This document shows positions 41,748-56,599 of a DNA stretch of 64,000 nt, one piece after another. Under the pieces are notes generated by a model, which saw only the letters and a program-made list of their open reading frames with translations, did not search any database and was not told where the DNA came from. Location: positions 3,218,786 to 3,282,785 of the forward strand of contig NC_060902.1 of the NCBI RefSeq assembly GCF_014805685.1, given 5' to 3'. This DNA is from Silurus meridionalis (taxonomy: Eukaryota; Chordata; Actinopteri; Siluriformes; Siluridae). The position numbers were made by a program, and so were the translations under genes. Position 1 is the first letter of the stretch. Every line of letters starts with the position of its first letter.

Positions 41748-42172
41748 AGAGAGAGCAACATCTGAGAAAGAACAGATTTCTGGATCTGACAGCCTTCCTT
41801 GATTTCCATCTAATTGTGTATAATGGGTCTGATCTTCTCCTCCTTCTTCTCACGCTTCATAAATAAAAAGGAGATGAGGCTACTGATGGGTGCATGCATT
41901 AATTAGCAATTTTATATTTAAGGCTCTTAAAGAAATGTAAATGTGTACAGCTTTTGTGCAAAATCCCTTGTGCAAGAGATAATGAAGTTCATGAAATCCA
42001 TAAAAAATTGTTTATTTTTATTATTTGTTTATTAATTTATTATATTCATTTTTTTTTATTATTAATATTATTTAATATCATTAAGATTGAATCTGATGTT
42101 TAATACCTGGCTCCTATTGCCTTTATTTTATTTCTATTTTGTTTATTTCCCGGAATATTCGGATGATATATA

Positions 42173-42667
42173 CCAATCAGGCATAACATTATGACCCCTG
42201 AAAGATAAAGTGGATGGCCTGGTGCGTGTATATCGCTTAACTGGGGAGACACTATGGGAAAAAGACGAGTGCGCAGAGGCAGCGTGAAGCTTTGGGCAAT
42301 GTTCTGCCTAGAAACATTGGGTCCAGCCGCCCATGTGGATTATAGTGATTTATACTTTAATACGGATCAACTACCTAAGCATTGTTGCAGACCATGTAGA
42401 CTCTTTCATGGAAATGGTATTCCCTAATGGCTGTTGCATCTTTCAGCATTATAATACACCCTGCCACAAAGATGCCAAAAATGGCTCAGGAATGGTATGA
42501 GGAGCAAAACAATCAGTTTTAGGTGTTCACTTGGCCTCCAAATTCAGATCCCAATCAAATTAAGCATTTATTGGATGGGCTGGACAAAAAAGTCTGATTC
42601 ATGAAGGCTCCACCTTGCAATTGACAGGACTTCAAGGATATGCTGCTAACATCTTGGTGCCAAATGG
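42173..42667 (+). mobile_element. Tc1-like element (family B), internally deleted and 3' truncated
   Basis: Left end CCAATCAGGCATAACATTAT. After an internal deletion, the sequence continues in the C-terminal half of the transposase. Recognisable words in broken frames are ETLGP-like, YLSIVADHVDSFMEMVFP and QHYNTPCHK (equivalent of the Q-D-N-A-P-C-H motif with the catalytic Asp lost). The right terminus is missing and the element ends at the arf exon 6 junction. Confidence 0.82.
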
Positions 42668-42942
42668 TGGTACGGCAAGTCAACTTGTGTGATAAATGGA
42701 TCCGGATTATATGAAGAACTCGACTGGCTTTTAAACCAACTCTCCAAATTATAAAATTTGATTTATTCCATATGTAATTATATGGAAATATATTGTTCTG
42801 TATTTGAATGTGCCAATATATAATATACGTTATCTTGTATCTCACAATATTTTGTTATTTTGTTAGTACTTGGAACTTTGCTTTACGAATGGCTGTTTAC
42901 TCAAATTATATGGAAATAAAAAATAAATAAATAAAAAAAAGA

Positions 42943-43090
42943 TTTGGGCCTCCTAGTTCAAGTGAAGGAAAGATTAAATGATATTGCATTCAAAGACATC
43001 TTATACAATTGTGTCCCTCCAACTTTGTGGTAACAAAGTTGGGAAAGCACCACATACAGCTGGCAAAGTCAGGTGTCTATACTGGGAATA
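42943..43090 (-). mobile_element. Tc1-like fragment (family A)
   Basis: TTTGGGCCTCCTAGTTCAAG, TTGTGTCCCTCCAACTTTGT and GGCAAAGTCAGGTGTCTATA belong to the reverse-oriented left half of family A. It is the probable seed of the tandem repeats that follow. Confidence 0.65.
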
Positions 43091-43130
43091 ATCTATGAGC
43101 ATGTGATAGAAAACAAAAAACAATCTTTAT

Positions 43131-44070
43131 TAGAATTAAAGTGTCTGAAAAACATATTGAAGATTGTATGAGTCTATTTTGACCTACACATACTGTATCT
43201 TCATTAAGCTGGCTTAGTGCAGAGAATCACTGTCATGCTGGAACAGGTTTGGATCTCCTAGTTTAAGTGAAGGGAAAATTGAATGCTACAGTATCCTATA
43301 GGACATCCTCTACAGATGTGTGCCTTCAACAGTGAGGTAACATTTTGGAGAATAACTACATATGGCTGGAAAAAGTCAGGTGTCTCAAAATATTGTCCAT
43401 ATAGTGTATCATATAACTTAAAAAATATAACCTTTAAAGTGTTTTAAGTGCCTAAAAACATATTGAAGATTGTATGAGTCTATTTTGACCTACACATACT
43501 GTATCTTCATTGAGCTGGCTTAGTGCAGAGAATCACTGTCATGCTGGAACAGGTTTGGATCTCCTAGTTTAAGTGAAGGAAAATTGAATGCTACAGTATC
43601 CTATAGGACATCCTCTACAGATGTGTGCCTTCAACAGTGAGGTAACATTTTGGAGAATAACTACATATGGCTGGAAAAAGTCAGGTGTCTATACTGGGAA
43701 TAATCTATGAGCATGTGATAGAAAACAAAAAACAATCTTTATTAGAATTAAAGTGTCTGAAAAACATATTGAAGATTGTATGAGTCTATTTTGACCTACA
43801 CATACTGTATCTTCATTGAGCTGGCTTAGTGCAGAGAATCACTGTCATGCTGGAACAGGTTTGGATCTCCTAGTTTAAGTGAAGGGAAAATTGAATGCTA
43901 CAGTATCCTATAGGACATCCTCTACAGATGTGTGCCTTCAACAGTGAGGTAACATTTTGGAGAATAACTACATATGGCTGGAAAAAGTCAGGTGTCTCAA
44001 AATATTGTCCATATAGTGTATCATATAACTTAAAAAATATAACCTTTAAAGTGTTTTAAGTGCCTAAAAA
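43131..44070. repeat. three tandem copies of a 306-bp Tc1-derived unit
   Basis: The marker ACATATTGAAG recurs at 43152, 43458, 43764 and 44071, giving periods of 306, 306 and 307 bp. Each unit contains CATGCTGGAACAGGTTTGGA, GACATCCTCTACAGATGTGT and AACTACATATGGCTGGAAAA, the left half of a family A element in reverse. Units 1 and 3 are more alike than either is to unit 2 at the unit junctions. Confidence 0.93.
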
Positions 44071-44109
44071 ACATATTGAAGCTTGTATCTGTCTGTTCTA
44101 ACCTCCATG

Positions 44110-46900
44110 ATGTAGTGTAGTGTAATGTAGTGTAATGAAGTGTAATGAAGTGTAGTGTAATGTAGTGTAGTGTAATGTAGTGTAATGTAATGTAATGTAG
44201 TGTAATGTAATGTAGTGTGTAGTGTAATGTAGTGTAATGTAATGTAGTGTAATGTAATGTAGTGTAGTGTAGTGTAATGTAGTGTAATGTAGATGTGTAA
44301 TGTAGTGTAATGTAGTGTAATGTAGTGTAGTGTAATGTAGTGTAATGTAGAGTAATGTAATGTAGTGTAGTGTAATGTAGTAATGTAGTGTAATGTAATG
44401 TAGTGTAATGTAGTGTAATGTAATGTAGTGTAATGTAATGTAGTGTAATGTAGTGTAATGTAATGTAATGTAATGTGTAATGTAATGTAGTGTAATGTAG
44501 TGTAATGTAATGTAGTGTAATGTAATGTAGTGTAATGTAGTGTAATGTAATGTAGTAGTGTAATGTAGTAGTGTAGTGTAATGTAGTGTAATGTAGTAAT
44601 GTAGTGTAGTGTAATATAATGTGTAGTGTAATGTAGTGTAGTAATGTAATGTAGTGTAGTGTAGTGTAATATAATGTAATGTAGTGTAGTGTAGTGTAGT
44701 GTAATGTAATGTAATGTAGTGTAATGTAGTGTAGTGTAATGTAATGTAATGTAAGTGTAGTGTAATGTAGTGTAGTGTAGTGTAATGTAGTGTAATGTAA
44801 GTGTAATGTAATGTAGTGTAGTGTAGTAGTGTAATGTAGTGTAATGTAGAGTGTAATGTAGTGTAATGTAGTGTAGTGCAATGTAGTGTAGTGTAATATA
44901 ATGTAGTGTAATGTAATGTAATTAAATGTAATGTAGTGTATAATGTAGTATAATGTAATGTAGTGTAGTGTAATGTAGTGTAATGTAGATTAATGTAATG
45001 TAATGTAGTGTAATGTAGTGTAGTGTAATGTAGTGTAATGTAGTGTAATGTAGAGTAATGTAATGTAATGTAATGTAGAGTAATGTAATGTAGTGTAATG
45101 TAGTGTAATGTAATGTAGTGTAATGTAGTGTAATGTAATGTAGTGTAATGTAGTGTAGTAGTGTAATGTAGTGTAATGTATGTAATGTAATAGTAATGTA
45201 ATGTAGTGTAATGTAGTAATGTAATGTAGTGTATGTAATGTAGTGTGTAGTGTAATGTAGAGTAATGTAATGTAGTGTAGTGTAATGTAGTGTAATGTAG
45301 TGTAATAATGTAGTGTAGTGTAATGTAGTGTAATAGTGTAATGTATAGTGTAATGTACTGTAATGTAGTAATGTAGTGTAATGTAGTGTAATGTATAATG
45401 TAATGTAATGTAATGTAATGTAGTGTAATGTAGTGTAATGTAGAATGTAATGTAATGTAGTGTAATGTAGTGTAATGTAGTGTAATGTAATAGTGTAATG
45501 TAATGTAGTAATGTAGTGTAATAGTGTAATGTAGAGTAATGTAGTGTAGTGTAATGTAGAGTAATGTAATGTAGTGTAATGTAGTGTAATGTAATGTAGT
45601 GTAATGTAGTGTAGTGTAATGTAGTGTAATGTAGAGTAATGTAATGTAGTGTAATGTAGTGTAATGTAGTGTAATGTAGTGTAAGTGTAATGTAGTGTAA
45701 TGTAGAGTAATGTAATGTAGTGTAGTGTAATGTAGTGTAATGTAGTGTAGTGTAATGTAGTGTAATGTAGTAGTGTAATGTAATGTACTGTAATGTAGTG
45801 TAATAGTGTAGTGTAATGTAGTAATGTAATGTAGAGTAATGTAATGTAATGTAATGTAATGTAGTGTAGTGTAATGTAATGTATAATGTAATGTATGTAG
45901 TGTAATGTGTAGTGTAATGTACTGTAATGTAGATGTAATGTAATGTAATGTACTGTAATGTAGTAGTGTAATGTAGTGTAGTGTAATAGTGTAGTGTAAT
46001 GTAATGTAATGTAGTATAATATAATGTAGTGTAGTGTAATGTAGTGTAGTGTAATGTAATGTAGATTATTGTAATGTAGTGTAATGTAATGTAATGTGTA
46101 ATGTAGTGTAATGTAGTGTAATGTAGTGTAATGTACTTTAATGTAGAGTAATGTACTGTAATGTAGTGTAATGTAGTGTAATGTAGAGTAATGTAGATTA
46201 ATGTAATGTACTGTAATGTACTGTAATGTAGTGTAGTGTAATGTAGTGTAATGTAGAGTAATGTAGATTAATGTAATGTACTGTAATGTAGAGTAATGTA
46301 GAGTATTGTAATGTACTGTAATGTAGATTAATGTAATGTACTTTAATGTAGAGTAATGTACTGTAATGTAGTGTAGTGTAATGTAGTGTAATGTAGATTA
46401 ATGTAATGTACTGTAATGTAGAGTAATGTAGAGTAATGTAATGTACTGTAATGTAGATTAATGTAATGTAGTGTAATGTAGTGTAGTGTAATGTACTGTA
46501 ATGTACTGTAATGTAGAGTAATGTACTGTAATGTAATGTAGAGTAATGTAGAGTAATGTAATGTAGTGTAATGTACTGTAATGTAGAGTAATGTAGATTA
46601 ATGTAATGTACTGTAATGTAGTGTAATGTAGTGTAGTGTAATGTAGTGTAATGTAGATTAATGTAATGTAGTGTAATGTAGTGTAATGTATAATGTAATG
46701 TACTGTAATATAGAGTAATGTAATGTAATAATGTAGTGTAATGTACTGTAATATAGAGTAATGTAGAGTAATGTAATGTAGTGTAATGTACTGTAATGTA
46801 GATTAATGTAATGTACTGTAATGTAGAGTAATGTAATGTACTGTAATGTAGATTATTTTATGTAGAGTAATGTAGAGTAATGTAGAGTAATGTACTGTAT
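44110..46900. repeat. 2.8-kb TGTAA/TGTAG pentanucleotide satellite
   Basis: Essentially the whole interval is tandem pentamers TGTAA and TGTAG in irregular alternation, with occasional indels that shift register. To about 45,350 almost no C occurs on the plus strand. Further right, TGTAC, AGAGTAATG and AGATTAATG variants appear and form a looser higher-order pattern (TACTGTAATGTAGAGTAATG). The 283-codon minus-strand frame at 44030-44881 is the repeat read in frame (Tyr-Ile-Thr-Leu-His cycles), since a pentamer repeat gives the same five-codon cycle in all frames and has no stop. It ends about 75 bp before the CRE of arf4. Confidence 0.97.
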
Positions 46901-46904
46901 ATAG

Positions 46905-47277
46905 GAAATGCAGGATTGTTCTCTGGGACTCCTCTGTGCACGTACCCGCTCCGGTCTGTGTGATGTGGCAGGTGTGACGTCACACACAGGGGCCGCAGTG
47001 GAGCAGTGACGTGTTAAAGACGGTGCAGCAGCGTTTGGACAATACAGATCAAATTAATATACCGATTTGTTTTTTTTTTACTCATTTCTCGCAGCCCGAC
47101 AATCTGTGCAGGACACCGTGTGTGTGTGTGTGTTCTTGTGTACGTGTATGTATACGTGTGCGCGTGTGCGCGCTCTCGCCGGACTCTCGCTAGCCTGTTA
47201 GCCGTTTACTGGAACCGTACGAAAAGGCAAAACTTGGGCTTTCTCTCCCTTTACTTTGCGAAATTAGAAGCCAAAAA
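46905..47277 (+). promoter_or_regulatory. arf4: arf4 promoter with perfect CRE
   Basis: A full cAMP-response element TGACGTCA (46975-46982) sits inside the longer palindrome GTGTGACGTCACAC (46972-46985), and a TGACGTG half/UPRE-type site is at 47007-47013. No TATA box is evident. The leader runs to the ATG at 47278 and includes a (TG)n run near 47116-47170. CREB3 is known to induce ARF4 under Golgi stress, which these sites fit. Confidence 0.65.
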
Positions 47278-51731
<4,454 letters not shown>

Positions 51732-52486
51732 GCTGCATTCATCAGCTCATGTGAAGGGGTGTTTTAACAAAGGACATGATCACACAACTTACAGACAATG
51801 GATATACTCACTTATCTATATATTAGCTCATGGCTATTAAATTTGAAACTGAGGCACATTTAATTATAATTTTTTTTTGCTGAATTGGGTTGACTGACTT
51901 CTTTTATTTTCAGCATTTCAATAAGGCGTGTGTACTCTGTTTTAGTTCGGTTAGACGTGTTTAAGGTGAATTTTAATACGGATTAAGTGATGGGAATTAG
52001 AAGCTGTCCTTCAACTTGTATTTTGTCAAACATGGGAACATATTTATATTTATACAATCATGTCTGCTCTCATTCCATTTTTATGTATCTAAATTTGCAT
52101 GCTATAAATTACAATTTTAGACCAAATATGTAACACCACTATGTGTAGCTCTGTAACAGTGGTTAGGGTGGGGTGTTGAAGATTTGTTTTTGTATGAAAT
52201 TTTTATTTGATCACCTGATTTATTTGGCCTTAATGCAGCATACTAATTACGACGCCTAACCGGACCACCTCGCTCTATAACCAGCCTTTAACTGCATTTA
52301 CAACTGCCTTAAAATACGCTTGTTTCCTGCTTTGTGACTCTTTCATTTTCATATAATGTTCAACTAAGTTGGAGAAGACCAAATGAGATATCACCAGATT
52401 TATTTGTATATATACACACACATGTTGAAAGAATCAGTCCTTTTTTTCCCCCCATGGCTCATTTATTAATTCCTATTAAAGCTTGA

Positions 52487-52492
52487 AATAAA
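52487..52492 (+). terminator. arf4: arf4 polyadenylation signal
   Basis: AATAAA about 755 bp after the arf4 stop, preceded by an ATTAAA at 52475-52480. It gives a 3' UTR of a plausible length. Confidence 0.6.
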
Positions 52493-52589
52493 AATTGACA
52501 AGCTTCGAAGCTTTGTTTTAAAAACATTTGCAAATGGAGAAAGTGAAGTTAAATCATACTTTTAATTATTACATTTTATCACCATGGCA

Positions 52590-52595
52590 TTTATT
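52590..52595 (-). terminator. pde12: candidate pde12 polyadenylation signal
   Basis: AATAAA on the minus strand (TTTATT on plus), about 250 bp after the pde12 stop. It leaves only about 100 bp between the two convergent signals. Confidence 0.5.
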
Positions 52596-52846
52596 ATTTT
52601 CATAATACAGTCAGAATTATCCTAGGATCAAAAAAAGACCTCGCAGCCCATTTCTATTTTTTTTTTTTTATATATACATTTTAAATTGTTAAATCTCTCC
52701 ACTATAACCCCATCAGACAAACAGACTGATAAAGACAAGTCCTCTTGTTGCAACAGTAAATCACATGTGCTTTAACCTCAGCTGGCAGAGTTTAAAACCC
52801 AATTTATACGTACTTGACAAACGAAAACCGAGGCTGCATCTCAGCC

Positions 52847-55567
52847 TTATTTCCATTTGAGGTCACAGATTAAAGCGATATGGTCAGACGGGTGAGACAC
52901 ACTAGGTAGGGCCTTGTACGTAGTGACCTCCTGGTGACTGGGTAGAGGAATTACCTGTTCTACCTGGAAAGCTTGCGGCTCTGTGAAAATGTAATCCAGA
53001 CAACCACTAAAGCCTCCAACATAGTTGGTGTAGTCCGGTTCTCCACACGCACTAGTCAACTGAAATGGGCTGTGAAGTTCCATTTGAAGAAGCTCCTCAG
53101 GTCCGTTAGATGCCCAATCACTGTGCTGCACCGATATCGAACCCTGACTGAGCAGCTGGTAGAGTCCTGACGATGGCGTACTGTTGAAATCGCCGCAGAA
53201 CAACAGCGCGCTCGCGTGTTCTTCTTGATGACTTTCTTCAGGTGATTCAGGGCCACAGCCATCTGAATTAATCTGACATTCGCTCCTTGGGACAGAAAAG
53301 GAAATCATTTCTTTAAGGTATGCACTCATATTTGAAGTTGAGCAGAAATTCTAATCCAACCTTATGGATTCCTACCTTTAGGGTGCCAGTAGAGATGCGT
53401 GTTTCCAACACACAATATCTTTGATGGATCACTTGTGGACTGGAATACAGTTAACTGTCCAAAAAGGAAAAAAATACAAGGTTTTGAAGAAACAATGTGT
53501 GTTTGTGTATAGATAGATAGATCCTTCCTAAGACCAAAAATCACTTTTCGCATCATCGTGTATAATTGGAAAAATCAGAACATCTAATGGAAACTTACTG
53601 AGAAGTTAAATGAATGGATGAAGTCTTAGAAGGTGTTATAAAGGAGATTATAGGTGTGGAAAATATTCTGGGTTGCCAGGTTAACCTACTATATAAGTGA
53701 CTAACTCAATTATAAATGTACAAGGACTAGATTATGTGTGGGCGACAGTAACACTGACATGGTACCAGTAGCTGTACAATTGCACACTCTTCCATGCAGT
53801 GTTTGTATTTTGTTAACGGTGATATATCCTTCATCAGTGTAAAGCACTGCTGAGTCAGAAGGTATACTAGAACACTCCTTCTGAGACTTGTCCAGCACTT
53901 AAAACAAGTTCCTGTTGAACAGATGTTTAAATGTTTTCCTCCCAGATCAGTGAAAGCTCCAACAAGCAGAAACTAATCTGAAGATCTGAAACGTATCCTA
54001 GAAACATTGGTGTGAGCCTGGAAAGCACTAGGAGATGAGGCACACCTAGGGGCTGTTTCGAGACCTCATTAAATCTAAGAATATGCTTTAAGAAGGTGGG
54101 AGGAAACCAGAGAACCCGGAGGAAACCCATATGGGTGGAACATGAAATTCCATACAAACACAATCTTATTTAAACTGTTGTCTTAGCAGCTCGACCTGTT
54201 TTACATTCGGTGCTCCTTGAAGAAAGATTTGCATTAAAGAAAGACCTGACCTACTCATTTTTTTGCAAATCCAATATGCACCAAACCTGGCAGTTTTGTA
54301 AAGAACAAGCCCACCAGTGAAGCTTAGGACCCTGTAATACCTGCAGTGTTGTACTTCTCTGTAGCACCTTCTCTTTCAGAACCAGGTTGGTGGACAGTTT
54401 CTCCAGGAGCACGTTATGGAGCGTGTCTGTTTTCAAGGCCTCACTCAGCATGATGTCTTGTCTGGAAAGCAGCCTATATTTTGATCTTCTGTAAAACGTA
54501 GCCAGTCCTTCATGCTGCCTTTCTTTCACCTTGAACACCCCGTCCATCCCGAAGGCATCAAGTGCAGGCACGAGGCTGTCACTGAAAACTCCTTTGTCCA
54601 CCTCCTGGAGACAGATGATGTCTGCATTGTAGCCTGAAAGCTCCTTCTTGATGAGGTTTTGCCTGTAGTCGAGTTCTAGTGCATATGGAGCGCAGTATGG
54701 GTACAGGACTGTCCTGGAAAACTCGGTTTGACTGTAGATATCTGCTAAGATGTTGTAGGTTACAACCCTGGTCGTGGACTCATCGGTGACCTTGCAGGTG
54801 TACAGGTGTCTGTTGTCAGAAGTGCAAACTCCTGGACCGGCCTCCACTGCGCTTGAGGTTACCAGCTCTACCGCATGGCCTAATCTTGACTCGTTTCCCG
54901 GCATGCATTTCAGCTTCAGTTTCAACCCCACATCCATGTTGGACGGAGTGAAGACTCGGTCGCTTCCCGATTCCACCCAGGAGTCCTCTTCTCCACGTGT
55001 GTGCGCATCCGGAGAGCTTTCCTTGTACCACTTGAACGTACAAAACCTCAAATCCCCGAATTCAATCTCCAGCTTTGGGCACACGGGGAACCCTGCGAGA
55101 ACCGACCCAGGCAGCTGTGCAGTGGTGAAGGTCGGAGGATTTCGTTCCACTTTGTATCTGGCGTCTCCGACCTGCAGGACGGCGCCGTCCTTCCACGCGT
55201 CACGGTTTGGCGCGTCTTCAGCTACCAGGTCGCCGTCGAAGTAAAGCTGCACCAGGGGCTCAGCCACGTCCGTAGCCGGGCTCTCGTTTTTATTCTTCTT
55301 CGACTTCTTCCCCTTGTTCTGCGCCTTGACGACACCGTTAGATATCCTGGCTAACACTTTCCCCAGCTCCTCCGTCTGCTCCCTCAGCATGTGCCTGTAA
55401 CTACCGGCCACGGTGAACGAAATGGTCAGCTTGGGCTCCGAGGGCACACAGCGCACAACTGCGCGCTCCATCCTGCTGCACAAATGTCTCAATAAAACCC
55501 GATCGTATGCTAATAATCTCCAAACATATCGAGAATACAGTTTGGACGCTATAATGCGACTCAACAT
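52847..55567 (-). CDS. pde12: 2',5'-phosphodiesterase 12 with an apparent frameshift in the last exon
   Basis: PDE12 is a mitochondrial-matrix exonuclease of the EEP family that removes poly(A) from mitochondrial RNAs and degrades 2-5A. Exons: 54341-55567, 53376-53454, 52847-53285. The ATG at 55567 gives a basic, Arg-rich presequence (MLSRIIASKLYSRYVWR) suited to mitochondrial import; an upstream in-frame ATG at 55612 is less likely. It is followed by MERAVVRCVPSEPKL as in mammals. The catalytic domain begins at VVTYNILADIYSQTEFSRTV, with the metal-binding Glu in ICLQEVD, NTHLYWHPKG, FCGDFNSTPSSG, NYVGGFSGCLDYIF and the terminal HPSDHIALICDLKWK. In exon 3 the frame of LIQMAVALNHLKKVI does not continue into HASALLFCGDFN: exon 3 is one base short, near 53221-53228. 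It is either an assembly error or a real null allele; everything else looks intact. Confidence 0.88.
53455..54340 (-). other. pde12: pde12 intron 1
   Basis: No further exon. A family-less stretch with a 78-codon minus frame at 53927-54163 that looks like chance. Confidence 0.5.
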
Positions 55568-55784
55568 GTGGATGTGTAAACATGAAATAACTATGTGCTC
55601 GATCTCAAACACCTCTAGTTATTCCCGAGAAAGAAACAGGGTCCAGAAGACACATTTCACCACACCGGGCTTTAGATGGACCGAAAACGCGATTAGTCAT
55701 CTCTGTACAAGCATGACGGCCGCGTCGCATGAGATTTGCGTCATCACGTCGTGCGTCGGTCTGTACTTTTTAGCTACTTGAACA

Positions 55785-55988
55785 GTACCGGAAACAATAT
55801 GTGTATTAATGCGGCTACATCACCAAAAATTTTCATTTTTATCAAAAGAATCACTAGTAAAGATCGTGTAGTGTCAAAACAGTACATTATTATAAATATC
55901 CGAAACTGTCGTAAATTGTTTCGACGTCTATCAGACACGAAGTAGACGCATTTGCGCACATGGGCAGCACAAATAGTGTTTCCGGTAC
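55785..55988. mobile_element. 204-bp MITE-like element in the pde12 upstream region
   Basis: GTACCGGAAAC (55785-55795) and its exact reverse complement GTTTCCGGTAC (55978-55988) bound the segment. Similarity continues inwards (AATATGTG versus CTATTTGTG in reverse complement), giving imperfect terminal inverted repeats of about 22 bp. No coding capacity. It begins about 220 bp upstream of the pde12 ATG. Confidence 0.5.
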
Positions 55989-56214
55989 GAATTGAGTAGC
56001 AGTTGAGATTGTAAAAATTAGCATTTATTAGTTAGCTAGTTAGTATTAGTTTATTAGGAATCAAATTTATCCAACCAAAAAGGTTAAATGTTTTAATTTC
56101 TTCAAAAATCTTTACTTAATTCGCTATACCGTTACTCTGCCGTTAGGTGGCGCACTACCATCACAATATAATTGATAGACAGATAGGTAGATAGCTAGAT
56201 AGATTGATTTGATT

Positions 56215-56565
56215 TCCTCTTCCCTGGCAGCTCCATCCTTAGCATTACACTTCTACCTATATACCACATGACCAAACCATCTCAATCTCGCTTCTCTCCC
56301 CTTGTCTCCAAAACATCCTACATGCTAATAAACATGTTTCTAATCCTGTCCATTGTCATCACTTCCAATTAAAATCTCAACATCTTCAGCTCTGCTACTT
56401 CCAGCTCCACCTCCTGTCCTTTAGTCAATGCCACTGTCTCTAAACCATACAACATTGCAGGTCTCACCAAAGTCCTATAAACTTTCCCATACCCCTCTAT
56501 CACAAATCACTCCTGCCATTTTTCTTTTCTCCCTGCATCCGCACCACTTCATTGCCCTCCCTCTC
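56215..56565 (-). pseudogene. non-LTR retrotransposon reverse-transcriptase fragment
   Basis: Read on the minus strand it gives KVYRTLVRPAMLYGLETVAL, TKGQEVELEVAELKMLRF and, with stops, TMDRIRNMFI. This is the C-terminal region typical of LINE reverse transcriptases (VRP..LYG.E....T). Broken by several stops; family not resolved. Confidence 0.75.
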
Positions 56566-56599
56566 ATTCACACACATGTACAAGATCTGTCTAAAGGAC

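Larger units (their letters stand above)
41583..42900 (+). pseudogene. broken third arf copy with Tc1 insertion/deletion
   Basis: A decayed promoter module is at 41583-41670 (GCATTGGATTTGACTGGAGA and GCGTGTCCCTGTTTCCGG still match the plus copy). The TATA box and IRF-like motif are lost, and a second (CA)n tract lies at 41690-41743. Exon 1 is intact at 41823-41889 (MGLIFSSFFSRFINKKEM) but its donor is weakened to GTGCAT. Intron 1 is homologous up to the ATCATTAAG acceptor, after which only a mutated shadow of the first bases of exon 2 remains. From 42173 a truncated family B Tc1 element replaces exons 2-5. At 42668 it is fused directly to exon 6 (42668-42754), which reads open from TGG to TAA with changes such as Val160 and Glu for Gly. 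The 3' flank is again homologous to the plus gene. It cannot make an ARF. Confidence 0.88.

Noticed and set aside
41823..42754. Broken arf copy as a working two-exon mini-ARF
   Set aside because: Exon 6 has lost its acceptor to the Tc1 junction, exons 2-5 with all nucleotide-binding motifs are gone, and the TATA box is lost.
44030..44881. 283-codon open frame on the minus strand made of Tyr-Ile-Thr-Leu-His cycles
   Set aside because: It is the pentamer satellite read in frame. A stop-free pentamer repeat gives such frames automatically, and there is no gene structure.
44110..46900. TGTA-rich array as a Pumilio-binding RNA sponge
   Set aside because: The PUF consensus is UGUANAUA; the array gives UGUAAUGUA and UGUAGUGUA, which lack the A at position 6. 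There is also no sign of transcription.
54774..55244. 156-codon plus-strand frame
   Set aside because: Antisense shadow of pde12 exon 1, whose protein match is unambiguous.
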